This document shows, one piece after another, positions 41,490 through 50,175 of a stretch of 64,000 nt of DNA. Made by a program: the position numbers and the translations under genes. Position 1 is the first letter of the stretch; every line of letters begins with the position of its first letter. The notes under the pieces are model-generated. The model ran no database searches. It was not told the DNA's origin and saw only the letters and a program-made list of their open reading frames with translations. The stretch is from Streptomyces cynarae (GTDB lineage Bacteria; Actinomycetota; Actinomycetes; Streptomycetales; Streptomycetaceae), in NCBI RefSeq assembly GCF_025642135.1, contig NZ_CP106793.1, forward strand, positions 744,001-808,000. Reading direction: 5' to 3'.

Positions 41490-44003
41490 GTGCGCTTCAC
41501 ATCGCATCAAAGGCCCGGACTCTTACGCGGGTTGAGCACGAAGAGGACCACGAGCCGCCTCTGGGCGGGCTCCCTGACGGCCGGCGTCCTCGCCGCCGGC
41601 CTGCTGACGGCCCCCGCCGCCGACGCGCGTCCGGCCCCGGAGCCACACCTGACAACGATGTCGATCAAGTCGCCGCCGGGCGGCGCCAACGTGAGGGTGC
41701 TGCTCTTCCACGGATCCGCCGCGGCCGGGGACGAGTCCCCGGTCGTGAACGCCGGGATCGAGGCCATCGAACAGATCGGGCTGTCCGGCCCGGCGAACCA
41801 ACGCTTCAAGGTCGAGGCCACGGACGACGCCGCGGTGTTCACCCAGGCGACCAGGCTGGGCCGTTACAACGCGATCGTGTTCCTGACCGGCGGCGGTGAC
41901 GTCCTCGACCCCGAGCAGGAGGCCGGTCTCGAGGCGTACATGGAGGCCGGGGGCGGCTTCGTCGGCATCCACGACGCGGCCCGCGCGGAGCCGTACTCGG
42001 ACTGGTTCACCGGTCTCATAGGTGCCCGCCCGGCCGCCGCCGGCCCGGCGAACGTCCAGCGGGCGACCGTCGAGGTCGGTGACCGGCGGCATCCGGCCGG
42101 CAAGGACCTGCCGCCCGAGTGGAAGCGGCCCGACCAGTGGCCGAACTGGGTGAAGAGCCCGTCCGGCGAGGTGCACACCGTGGCACGGGTGCGGGAGTCG
42201 ACCTACCAGCCGGGGGCGAGCCGCAACGGCTGGGACCATCCGATCAGCTGGTGCCGGGACTACGACGGCGGACGCTCGTTCTACACCGGCATGGGCGGCA
42301 CGGTGTCGTCCTACGACGAGACCGACTTCCGCACCCATCTGCGCGGCGCGCTGCTGTGGACGACCCGCCTGGTACAGGCCGACTGCAAGGCGACCATCAC
42401 CGCGAACTACAAGGCGGAGCGCCTCACCCAGCCCAACCAGCCCGGGCAGAACGACCAGATCGGCGAGCCGCACGGCCTGGTCACCGCACCCGACGGCCGT
42501 GTGTTCTACATCGGCCGGGGAGGTGCCGACGCCTCCCGGCCCGTGATCACCGACTGGAACAACCCCGACGTCGGCAAGGGAAAGGGGCAGGTCCACATCT
42601 ACGACCCGAAGACCGGAAAGGTCACGCTCGCGGGTGAGTTGACGGTCTTCGGCAACAAGGGCGGCGGCGACGAGCTGACCAAGGTCGAGGAGGGCCTGCT
42701 CGGCATCGAGCTCGACCCGAAGTTCGAGCAGAACGGCTGGGTGTATCTGCACTACACACCCCACTCGCGGATCAACCGCGACACGCACATGGCCGAGCGG
42801 CGCGTCTCCCGCTTCACACTGGATCCCGCCACCGACAAACTCGACCTGGGCAGCGAGAAGGTGCTGCTCAAGTGGCCGGTACAGATCCACAGTTGCTGCC
42901 ACGCGGGCGGCGGGATGGCCTGGGACTCCAAGGGCAACCTGTACATCGCCACGGGAGACAACAACTCCAGCGGATTCAGCGGCGGTTACTCGGGCAACAA
43001 CCCCCAGCCCGCCTACAAGGGAGTCTCCTTCGCGGACGCACGCCGTACCGCCGGCAACACCAACAACCTCAACGGCAAGATCCTGCGCATCCACCCGGAG
43101 TCCGACGGGACGTACACGATTCCCGAGGGGAACCTCTTCACCGGCGAGGAGACCGACGAGGGCGGCGGCAAGACGCGCGGCGAGATCTATGTGATGGGCG
43201 TGCGGAACCCGGCGCGCATCTTTGTCGACAAGTCGACCGACATCCTCTACGCGGGCTGGGTCGGTCCGGACGCCGGCCAGCCGTCGCCGACCTGGGGGCC
43301 GGCCAAGTACGACACGTTCGCGGTGATCACCAAGGCGGGCAACCGGGGCTGGCCGTACTGCATGGGCGACAAACAGCCCTACCGGGACCGCAACCTGCCC
43401 GATCCTTCGCAGCCGCTGGGCTGGTACGACTGCGACCACCCGAAGAACGAGTCCCCGAACAACGACGGCCTGGTCAATCTGCCACCCGTCACCGGCAACA
43501 ACATCTGGTACTCACCGCAGGGCGGTGCACCGGACTACCCGCGCGACGCGAACGGCGTCCCCTCCTACAAGCAGGAGGAGGCCACCTACCGGCTGCCCTG
43601 GCTCAAGGGCGGTGGCCAGGCGGCGATGAACGGACCGGTGTACCGGTACGACGCGACGAACGCGAGCGAGAAGAAGTGGCCCGCGTACTGGGACGGCAAG
43701 TGGTTCGTCGGTGACTTCTACGACGCCGACCAGCCCCGCAACGCGGTGCTCATGGATCCGAGGACACAGGGGGACGGCGGTCTGCCCGTGCACTCGGAGT
43801 CGCTGAAGAAGATCGTGCCGACCGGCAACGACGGCATCAAGAACCTCATGGACTGGAAGTTCGGTCCGGACGGCGCGCTGTACGTCCTCGACTACGGCCG
43901 CGGCTTCTTCACCTCGGACTCCAAGTCGGCACTGTGGCGGATCACCTACACCGGCGGCGGACCGACGCCTGCCGCCGACCAGTTGGCGAGGAGGACCGAG
44001 TGA
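41490..44003 (+). CDS. secreted ThuA-domain and PQQ-dehydrogenase-like beta-propeller protein
   Basis: About 837 residues with a long twin-basic signal peptide (cleavage near ADA-R). Domain 1 (about 65-300) is a ThuA-like glutamine-amidotransferase fold: VRVLLFHGS, IVFLTGGGDVL, GGGFVGIHDAA and ISWCRDYDGGRSFYTGMGG. Domain 2 (about 330-835) is a six-bladed glucose/sorbosone dehydrogenase-like propeller: GLLGIELDPKF, GGGMAWDSKGNLYIATGD, GKILRIHP and WKFGPDGALYVLDYG. This pairing is known in secreted sugar-degrading proteins of the 3-keto-glycoside type. GTG 41490 is chosen (AGGAGGG 12 bases upstream); ATG 41478 would be too close to that RBS. The next gene overlaps by 4 bases. Confidence 0.87.
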   Translation: MRFTSHQRPGLLRGLSTKRTTSRLWAGSLTAGVLAAGLLTAPAADARPAPEPHLTTMSIKSPPGGANVRVLLFHGSAAAGDESPVVNAGIEAIEQIGLSGPANQRFKVEATDDAAVFTQATRLGRYNAIVFLTGGGDVLDPEQEAGLEAYMEAGGGFVGIHDAARAEPYSDWFTGLIGARPAAAGPANVQRATVEVGDRRHPAGKDLPPEWKRPDQWPNWVKSPSGEVHTVARVRESTYQPGASRNGWDHPISWCRDYDGGRSFYTGMGGTVSSYDETDFRTHLRGALLWTTRLVQADCKATITANYKAERLTQPNQPGQNDQIGEPHGLVTAPDGRVFYIGRGGADASRPVITDWNNPDVGKGKGQVHIYDPKTGKVTLAGELTVFGNKGGGDELTKVEEGLLGIELDPKFEQNGWVYLHYTPHSRINRDTHMAERRVSRFTLDPATDKLDLGSEKVLLKWPVQIHSCCHAGGGMAWDSKGNLYIATGDNNSSGFSGGYSGNNPQPAYKGVSFADARRTAGNTNNLNGKILRIHPESDGTYTIPEGNLFTGEETDEGGGKTRGEIYVMGVRNPARIFVDKSTDILYAGWVGPDAGQPSPTWGPAKYDTFAVITKAGNRGWPYCMGDKQPYRDRNLPDPSQPLGWYDCDHPKNESPNNDGLVNLPPVTGNNIWYSPQGGAPDYPRDANGVPSYKQEEATYRLPWLKGGGQAAMNGPVYRYDATNASEKKWPAYWDGKWFVGDFYDADQPRNAVLMDPRTQGDGGLPVHSESLKKIVPTGNDGIKNLMDWKFGPDGALYVLDYGRGFFTSDSKSALWRITYTGGGPTPAADQLARRTE

Positions 44004-46204
44004 CACGGCAGTCGAGACTCTGGGCCGCGCTGCTGGCCGCACTGCTCACGATGCTCGGCCTGCAGACGACGTCCGCAGCCGGGCAGACGGCCGGACGGTC
44101 CGAGGCCCGGGCCGCCGAGCAGGTGCTGACCTGGACGGCCGGCGACGACATCACGAAGTACGCCTCGGCGCCCACGACGGCGCAGGCAGGACCGGCGACG
44201 ATCGTCTTCGAGAACAGTGCGGCGACCGGGAACACCACCGGCATGCCGCACACGCTGACGTTCGTGACCAACGACCCCGAGTACAACAGCGACGTCCAGC
44301 TCAACATCCTGGCCAACCCGAACGACGACATGGGCGGCCGCCACACGGCGCAGGTCACGCTCACACCCGGCCGGTACTTCTACCACTGCACGATCCCCGG
44401 CCACGGACAGATGCAGGGTGTCCTGGTGGTCACCGAGGGCGGAGGCGCGGACACGACACCGCCCGAGACCTCCGCGCAGGTGACCGGCACGCGCAACGCT
44501 CAGGGCGAGTACGTCGGCTCGGCGACAGTCGCGATCGGCGCCACCGACGAGGGCAGCGGCGTCGACCGGATCGAGTACGCGATCGGGGACGCGGGCGCCT
44601 GGCAGCCGTACACCGCTCCGGTCGTCGTCGACCAGGTCGGCGGCCACAAGGTCCGCCACCGTGCCCTGGACAAGGCGGGCAACATCTCGGCGGAGAAGAG
44701 CGTCGAATTCTCCGTCGTCGCGCCGCCTTCCGACGACACGGCGCCTCCGGAGACCTCGGCCACGGTCAGCGGCGAGCGGAACGCCGACGGGGCGTACATC
44801 GACATGGCCACCGTCACCGTCACCGCCTCGGACACCGGCTCCGGGGTCGACGCGATCGAGTACGCCGTCGCCTCGGGCGCCTGGCAGCCGTACACCGGTC
44901 CCGTGATGGTGCACCAGCTCGGCACCCACACCGTGCGCTACCGCGCCACCGACAAGGCGGGCAACGTCTCCGCCGAGAAGAGCGTGGAGTTCACGGTCGT
45001 CGCGGCGCCGCCGCAGGACACCACCCCTCCGGTGACCGGCGTGACCGTCGAGGGCACGAAGAACTCCGACGGAGCCTATGTCGGCAGCGCCAAGGTGACG
45101 GTGAGCGCGACGGACGCGGGCGGCTCGGGCGTGGCGAGCGTGGAGTACTCGCTCGACGGCGGGCCCTACCTCGCGTACACCGCGCCCGTGGTGGTCGACC
45201 GCGTGGGCGCGCACACCATCGCCTACCGGGCGAGCGACAAGGCGGGCAACACCTCCGAACCGCGGACGGTGAGCCTCACCGTCGTGGCCGGAGGCGGGGT
45301 TCCCGCACCCGACTGCCCCGAGTACGACGACCGGTTGACGGTGATCGTCGGCACGGTCGACTCGGGCGTGCCGAACCGGGTCACGAACAACCGGTGCCGG
45401 ATCAACGAGCTGATCGAGGACGAGAAGGAGTGGACGTCCCACACGCTGTTCCTGAAGCACGTGAGGACCGTCCTGGACGGGCTCCTCGACGAAGGCGTCA
45501 TCGACAAGCGCGAGTACAACGCGATCCAGCGGGCCGCCCGTCAGTCCGGCATCGGCACGCCGGGGCAGACGGAGGGCTACCGCAAGATCTTCGACGGCAC
45601 CGCGGAGTCCTTCGCCAAGTGGGAGCAGGTGGGCGGCGGTTCGTTCGCCCTCAACGCCGACGGGTCGATCACCAGCGGCACCGGCGAATCGGGCCTCGGC
45701 ATGCTCTGGTTCCCGCAGCGCAAGTACGGCGACTTCTCGCTGAAGCTCCAGTGGCGTGACGACGCTCCCGGCACTGGGAACGCCAACTCCGGGGTGTTCG
45801 TCCGCTTCCCGTGGGTGCACGACCACCCGGAGGAGCCACGGCCCGAGTGGGTCGCCATCAAGTACGGGCACGAGGTGCAGGTGCTCGACTCGCCCACCGG
45901 CGACATGTACAAGACGGGCTCGATCTACGGCTTCGACCGGGTGGGGCTCGCCGGGGCCGGCGTCACGCAGAAGGGCACCTGGAACGACTACGAGATCCGC
46001 GTGGTCGACCAGCACTATTCGGTCTACCGCAACGGGGTGCTGATCAACGAGTTCGACAACACCGGCGGCCAGGCCTTCTACCCGCCGCGCTCGGACGATC
46101 CGGGCACGGACGGGCGGCGGTTCGCCTCCGGCTACATCGGACTGCAGGTGCACAGCACGACGGATGTGATCTCCTACCGGGACATCCGCGTCAAGGAGCT
46201 GTAG
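44000..46204 (+). CDS. secreted cupredoxin, Ig-like repeat and DUF1080 (3-keto-glycoside hydrolase) protein
   Basis: A 734-residue secreted protein. Residues 1 to about 38 are a signal peptide. A plastocyanin-like cupredoxin (about 40-147) has ligands His84, Cys130, His135 and Met138, in HCTIPGHGQM. Three OmpL47/chitobiase-like Ig repeats of about 95 residues each start with TTPPETS or similar (about 152-245, 250-345 and 348-440) and share DKAGN motifs. A linker containing two Cys follows, then DUF1080 (about 545-734, from YRKIFDGTAESFAKW to HSTTDVISYRDIRVKEL). DUF1080 is a concanavalin-like domain assigned to 3-keto-disaccharide hydrolysis. GTG 44000 overlaps the previous TGA (GTGA), with GAGGAGG upstream, so translation is coupled. 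Confidence 0.87.
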   Translation: MTRQSRLWAALLAALLTMLGLQTTSAAGQTAGRSEARAAEQVLTWTAGDDITKYASAPTTAQAGPATIVFENSAATGNTTGMPHTLTFVTNDPEYNSDVQLNILANPNDDMGGRHTAQVTLTPGRYFYHCTIPGHGQMQGVLVVTEGGGADTTPPETSAQVTGTRNAQGEYVGSATVAIGATDEGSGVDRIEYAIGDAGAWQPYTAPVVVDQVGGHKVRHRALDKAGNISAEKSVEFSVVAPPSDDTAPPETSATVSGERNADGAYIDMATVTVTASDTGSGVDAIEYAVASGAWQPYTGPVMVHQLGTHTVRYRATDKAGNVSAEKSVEFTVVAAPPQDTTPPVTGVTVEGTKNSDGAYVGSAKVTVSATDAGGSGVASVEYSLDGGPYLAYTAPVVVDRVGAHTIAYRASDKAGNTSEPRTVSLTVVAGGGVPAPDCPEYDDRLTVIVGTVDSGVPNRVTNNRCRINELIEDEKEWTSHTLFLKHVRTVLDGLLDEGVIDKREYNAIQRAARQSGIGTPGQTEGYRKIFDGTAESFAKWEQVGGGSFALNADGSITSGTGESGLGMLWFPQRKYGDFSLKLQWRDDAPGTGNANSGVFVRFPWVHDHPEEPRPEWVAIKYGHEVQVLDSPTGDMYKTGSIYGFDRVGLAGAGVTQKGTWNDYEIRVVDQHYSVYRNGVLINEFDNTGGQAFYPPRSDDPGTDGRRFASGYIGLQVHSTTDVISYRDIRVKEL

Positions 46205-46306
46205 GCGGCTCCCCGCACACCCGGTTCGGCTGTACCCGCCCGGGGCCTCACGGCATCACCGGATGCACGGGCGGGTACGGCAGGCGTGCGTGCGGCCGCA
46301 TGCGCT

Positions 46307-47890
46307 TCAGCCGGCGGACGACGACGGGAACTGCACGGCGAGCAGGGCCCTGTCGTCGGGCATCTCCGTGTCGGGCTGCTGGTGGAGCATCAGGGAACAG
46401 ATGCCCTCGGCGTCGAGACCCGCGGTCGAGCGGGCTGTCTGAAGGAGCTGAGCCAGGCCGACGTCCAGGCTCTGGCCGCGCCGCTCGATGAGACCGTCGG
46501 TGTAGAACACGAGGGTGGTGCCTGTCGGGACGGTTGTCTCCGCCTGCGGGTAGTCGGTGAACGGGACAGGGCCGAGCGGTGGGGCGAGCGCGCCCTCGAG
46601 GTACCGGCTCGATCCGTCGGCGTGGATGAGCAGGGGCGGAGGGTGGCCGGCCCGGGAGTAACGCAGGGTGCGGGTGCGGCGGTCGTAGGCGGCGTAGCAG
46701 GCCGTGGCCATCAGGCCGTGGTGGTAGGTGCCCAGGAAGTCGTTGAGCTCCGCCAGGACCGCGGGCGGACGGGTGCCGCTGCGCCGGGCGATGCTGCGCA
46801 GCACGGTGGTGGTCTGGGCCATGGCGGTGGCCTCGGCGATGCCGTGGCCTGCGATGTCGCCGATGGTGAGGCCCACGGTTTCGCCGTCGAGGATGTGGAC
46901 GTCGTACCAGTCGCCGCCGACGTCGACGAGCTGGGTGCCGGGGGCGTATCCGCCGGCGATGTCCAGGCCCTCGACGGATGGCAGGTTGGGCAGCAGGCTG
47001 CGCTGGAGGCGTTCGGCGAGCCGGTGTTCGTGCTCGAAGAGTCCCGCCCTGCGCACCGCCTGGGCGATCTGCTGGCCGATGGCGACGGTGTGCTCGGCGT
47101 CCTGCTCGGCGCCCGGAGCGTAGTGGATGACCAGGGTGCCGAGGGTGACACCCTCGGTCTCAAGCGGCAGACGCTGCTCGGCCTCGTACGCGGGCGCGGA
47201 GACCGGTGCCGTGTGCAGCCGGTCGAGATCCACCCAGGGGGCCGTGGTCACGGGCAGTGTGTCGGCCGGGCCGAGGGACGGCACGATGCGCCGCGGGTGC
47301 AGCTCGAGCGTCACGTCCGCGGCGTCGAGGGCCTGGGGTGCGCACTTGTACACGGCGTCGCAGACGTCCGTGAGGGTGGCGGCGGCCGCCAAGGCCGCCG
47401 TGAGCCGGTACAGGCGCTGCATCCGCGCGCGGGCCCGTTGCTCGGCGCGCAGCAGCTGGTCCCGCTGCTGGGCGATGGCGTGCCGGTAGGCCATCTGCTG
47501 GTTCAGCAGGCTGACGCGCTGGCTGAGCGCCACGAAGCGGTCGCTGACGTCGAGCCGGGACAGGTGCAGTTGGACGGCCGGCTCGGGACCTTTCCACCAG
47601 GTGGCCCGGCCTCCGTGGCAACGCAGGCGCACCGGGACCCCGGCACTGTCGCGCACGGTCATGACGCCCGGCAGCGGGGATCCGCTGCGCGCCCACTGTG
47701 CCATCCGCCGGAACAGGTCGGCGGGGTCCAGCACCAGGTCCGCGAGTTCCGCTTCGGGACGGAGCGTGTCCACCGTACGGGTCGTGGCCGGATTGGCGGC
47801 CACCACTCGACCGGAGGCGGTGCAGACCACGACGGCGTGCGGAAGAACCCTGGACATGGCCTGGAACATCGCCAGGTTCATCTCAGCCAC
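46307..47890 (-). CDS. SpoIIE-type PP2C phosphatase with PAS and GAF sensor domains
   Basis: A 527-residue cytoplasmic phosphatase. A PAS-like domain is at about 10-110 ([11 protein letters not shown]), a coiled linker at 120-165 ([19 protein letters not shown]), a GAF-like domain at about 165-305, and the PP2C/SpoIIE domain at 310-520. The last has [53 protein letters not shown] and DDRALLAVQ, with all metal aspartates. It probably dephosphorylates a STAS protein. The start overlaps the upstream gene by 8 bases at GTG 47890 (an ATG at 47881 is also possible), so translation is coupled to the methanogen-output-domain protein. Confidence 0.88.
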   Translation of the reverse strand: MAEMNLAMFQAMSRVLPHAVVVCTASGRVVAANPATTRTVDTLRPEAELADLVLDPADLFRRMAQWARSGSPLPGVMTVRDSAGVPVRLRCHGGRATWWKGPEPAVQLHLSRLDVSDRFVALSQRVSLLNQQMAYRHAIAQQRDQLLRAEQRARARMQRLYRLTAALAAAATLTDVCDAVYKCAPQALDAADVTLELHPRRIVPSLGPADTLPVTTAPWVDLDRLHTAPVSAPAYEAEQRLPLETEGVTLGTLVIHYAPGAEQDAEHTVAIGQQIAQAVRRAGLFEHEHRLAERLQRSLLPNLPSVEGLDIAGGYAPGTQLVDVGGDWYDVHILDGETVGLTIGDIAGHGIAEATAMAQTTTVLRSIARRSGTRPPAVLAELNDFLGTYHHGLMATACYAAYDRRTRTLRYSRAGHPPPLLIHADGSSRYLEGALAPPLGPVPFTDYPQAETTVPTGTTLVFYTDGLIERRGQSLDVGLAQLLQTARSTAGLDAEGICSLMLHQQPDTEMPDDRALLAVQFPSSSAG

Positions 47891-48449
47891 GCGTTCCGGT
47901 CCCTGCGTCGACCGCCTCCTCTTCGACGGACGCAGCGTCGCCGAAGTACTCGCGGCCCGGTTCCACGCCCAGGTCGAGTTCGGGTTCGAGGTGCACCACG
48001 ACGCGGCAGCCGGTGGCGCCGCGGGCGATGGTCTCCTCCAGTTCGACGCGTGCGTATCCGAGGTTCTGCGCGGCGATGGTGCCGAAGACGTTGGACGTCA
48101 TCATGCACATCGACTCCCGCCCGAGCACCTTCTCCGCGAACGGGCAGCTGCGGCTGCCCAGGACGATCCGGTGCTCGTCCTGGGAGATGAGATAGAAGTC
48201 GCCCTCGATGCGCTGTTTGAGGTCGACCAGCACGTCGGCGACCTGTTCGCGGGTCAGCTGCGGCAGGCCGATGGCCTCGGTGTAGGCCTCGTTGATCTGC
48301 AGTCCCACCGACTGGCCGACCAGGCTGATGTAGCCGGAGGCCTCCTCCAGTCCGACCACGGACTCCAGAGACGTCGCCAGCTCGCGGACCAGTCCCCGCA
48401 TGAACACGTCCCGGTCCAGATCCACACGGGCATCCTTGGCCAGGTTCAC
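47883..48449 (-). CDS. methanogen-output-domain-like sensory protein
   Basis: A 188-residue protein that resembles the methanogen output domain 1 / V4R-like small-molecule sensors. A helical N-terminal part ([20 protein letters not shown]) leads to a beta-rich core with [21 protein letters not shown]; the Cys residues near 106 and 118 may bind metal or a ligand. [18 protein letters not shown] and an acidic tail follow. Function is not established. It is the first gene of a two-gene unit with the phosphatase, consistent with sensing a signal and tuning the phosphatase. GAGGGGC lies before GTG 48449. Confidence 0.72.
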   Translation of the reverse strand: MNLAKDARVDLDRDVFMRGLVRELATSLESVVGLEEASGYISLVGQSVGLQINEAYTEAIGLPQLTREQVADVLVDLKQRIEGDFYLISQDEHRIVLGSRSCPFAEKVLGRESMCMMTSNVFGTIAAQNLGYARVELEETIARGATGCRVVVHLEPELDLGVEPGREYFGDAASVEEEAVDAGTGTRG

Positions 48450-49038
48450 GACGGCCCCTCCTTATCGCGGAGTACCGTGCGCACGGCCGGCGCGGATGTC
48501 GACTGACAGGCCCATCTGTCATCACACGGTCTGTTCGTGAGCATAGCGCCCCGATCACCGACGCACGATCCCCCGATTCCGGGCCCCGCCGTGTACCGGC
48601 GTTGACACCGGTACGGCGCGGCAGCCTGCGCCCGGACCGGTCGCAGAAGCCGCCGGATGTCGCCGCGGACCTGCTAGAAGCCGCCGGCCGCCGCGTGCGG
48701 GGCGTCCACGACGTGGCGGGCCCCGGGCTCCCGCCATCGCGCGCGGTGGGGTGGGCAGGGGCCGGGGAGTTGCCGGGATCGCGGCAGCCGTGCGGGCCGG
48801 CGTTCCCCTATGCCGCCGGCACGCACGGACTCTGGTGGGCCACTCGCGATCGACCCCATGAGGCGGATCAGGCACCCCCCGGTCGCCTGATCCCCTCCGC
48901 CGCACCGCCCGGTGCCCGTGGGCCTGAGTGCGTCCGGGAACGTCGATGTCGCTTGCGTTGGAGTGTGGATCAGCGAGGGGGCGCACCGGTATGGGTAGAA
49001 CTGCGTACGACGAACGGTCGGATGAGCGGAGAGGTCAC
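48450..49038. other. 589-bp divergent intergenic region
   Basis: I see no gene. ORFs on either strand lack RBS and family traits. Both flanking regulator units read outward from here, so their promoters must lie within it, but no confident hexamers were found. Confidence 0.4.
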
Positions 49039-49845
49039 ATGGCACAGAGGCTGGACGCGGCCTACGAACGCATGCTGTCGGTGGCCACGGCGGCGCTCCA
49101 CGAACGCGAACCCGCACGGCTGTGGCCCCTGATGGCCGCCACGCTGCCTGATGTGTGCGGCGGCGAGGTCCTGATCTACAAGCTGGACGACTGGAGCGAG
49201 AGCGCGGGCACGGTCGGTGCGGCGCCCGAGGCGGCGTCGGCGTTGGACGTGCTCGACGACGAGGCCCTGGGGCTTCTGCGCACCGGGTTCCCGTTCGCGG
49301 GGCATTACGCGAACGATCGCGACCGAGCGCCGGTCACAGCCGGCCGGGTGCTCGGAGCCGCCTGGTCCGCGAGCGCGACCGCCCGTCTGGTCGACGATGC
49401 GCTGGACATGGACCACGTGCTGGCGATCCCGCTGCCCGAGGCGACCACTCCCGTCACCGGGTGTCTCGTCTACCGCGCGGGAACGGACTTCACCGACGAC
49501 CAGCTCCGCTTCGCCCACCAGGTGCAGCCCCTGCTGGCGGCCGTCGACCAGCAGCGGCAACTCCTGGAAAGCTGGCAGCGACTCGTCGCGCCGGGCGCTG
49601 CGCAGGACGTGGCCGCGGACTGTGATCTCACTCCCCGGGAGACAGCCGTCCTGCTGCTGCTCACCGAGGCGCTGACCGCCGCCGCCATCGGCCGCCGCCT
49701 CGGCATATCCGACCGGACGGTGCACAAGCACATCCAGAACGTCTACCGCAAACTGGGCACCCGGGACCGCATCAGCACCGTGCTCCGCGCCCAGCAACTC
49801 GGCCTCGTCCCCGCCCCGAACCCGCCCCACCGCCGGCGCGGCTAG
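49039..49845 (+). CDS. LuxR-family regulator with GAF-like N-terminal domain
   Basis: A 268-residue regulator. An N-terminal region of about 190 residues looks like a GAF-type sensor: GGEVLIYKLDDW, VLAIPLPEATTPVTGCLVY, DDQLRFAHQVQPLLAAV. The C-terminal LuxR helix-turn-helix (about 205-262) has LTPRETAVLLLLTEALTAAA, IGRRLGISDRTVHKHIQN and VYRKLGTRDR. ATG 49039 follows GAGAGG; ATG 48991 (RBS-like GAGGGGGC upstream) would add 16 residues. The stop codon TAG coincides with the left end of a MITE-like element. It is divergent from the methanogen-output/phosphatase pair. Confidence 0.84.
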   Translation: MAQRLDAAYERMLSVATAALHEREPARLWPLMAATLPDVCGGEVLIYKLDDWSESAGTVGAAPEAASALDVLDDEALGLLRTGFPFAGHYANDRDRAPVTAGRVLGAAWSASATARLVDDALDMDHVLAIPLPEATTPVTGCLVYRAGTDFTDDQLRFAHQVQPLLAAVDQQRQLLESWQRLVAPGAAQDVAADCDLTPRETAVLLLLTEALTAAAIGRRLGISDRTVHKHIQNVYRKLGTRDRISTVLRAQQLGLVPAPNPPHRRRG

Positions 49846-50007
49846 GGTCTTTCGTTGGGATCAGGCCGGATCAGGGAGCGGGGTCTGGTGCCGTGCATCG
49901 CAAGGCGGAGGAGGGCGCCATGGCGGAGCCATGGCAACCGACGACAACGCGGCGAGGTGCGGCACCAGGTCCCGCGAGCCCGGCATGATCCAAACGAGAG
50001 GCCCTAG
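49842..50007. mobile_element. MITE-like inverted-repeat element, 166 bp
   Basis: CTAG marks both ends (49842-49845 and 50004-50007). The ends are imperfect inverted repeats: left AGGGTCTTTCGTTGGGATCA, right reading inward AGGGCCTCTCGTTTGGATCA, and pairing resumes further in (GGTCTGGTGCCG against CCTGGTGCCGCACC). The centre holds GCCATGGC twice around GGA (49917-49935). It has no coding capacity. The form suits a non-autonomous relative of an IS5/IS630-type element with a CTAG target. Very similar sequences are, from memory, common between Streptomyces genes. Confidence 0.7.
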
Positions 50008-50175
50008 GCCGCCGAGCCCGGCAACTCCTTCTTGATGCCGGCCCGGGTCCGGCGGTGTGTAGCCGGGCCCGGGTTCCGGTGAGGCGATCCGTGGAGTCGA
50101 CGGCGGGCGCGGGTCCCCGGAGGGCCGGCCTCTTCGGGCATCCCCCGCGCACCTCGCCCCGCCGGCCGTCGGCCG

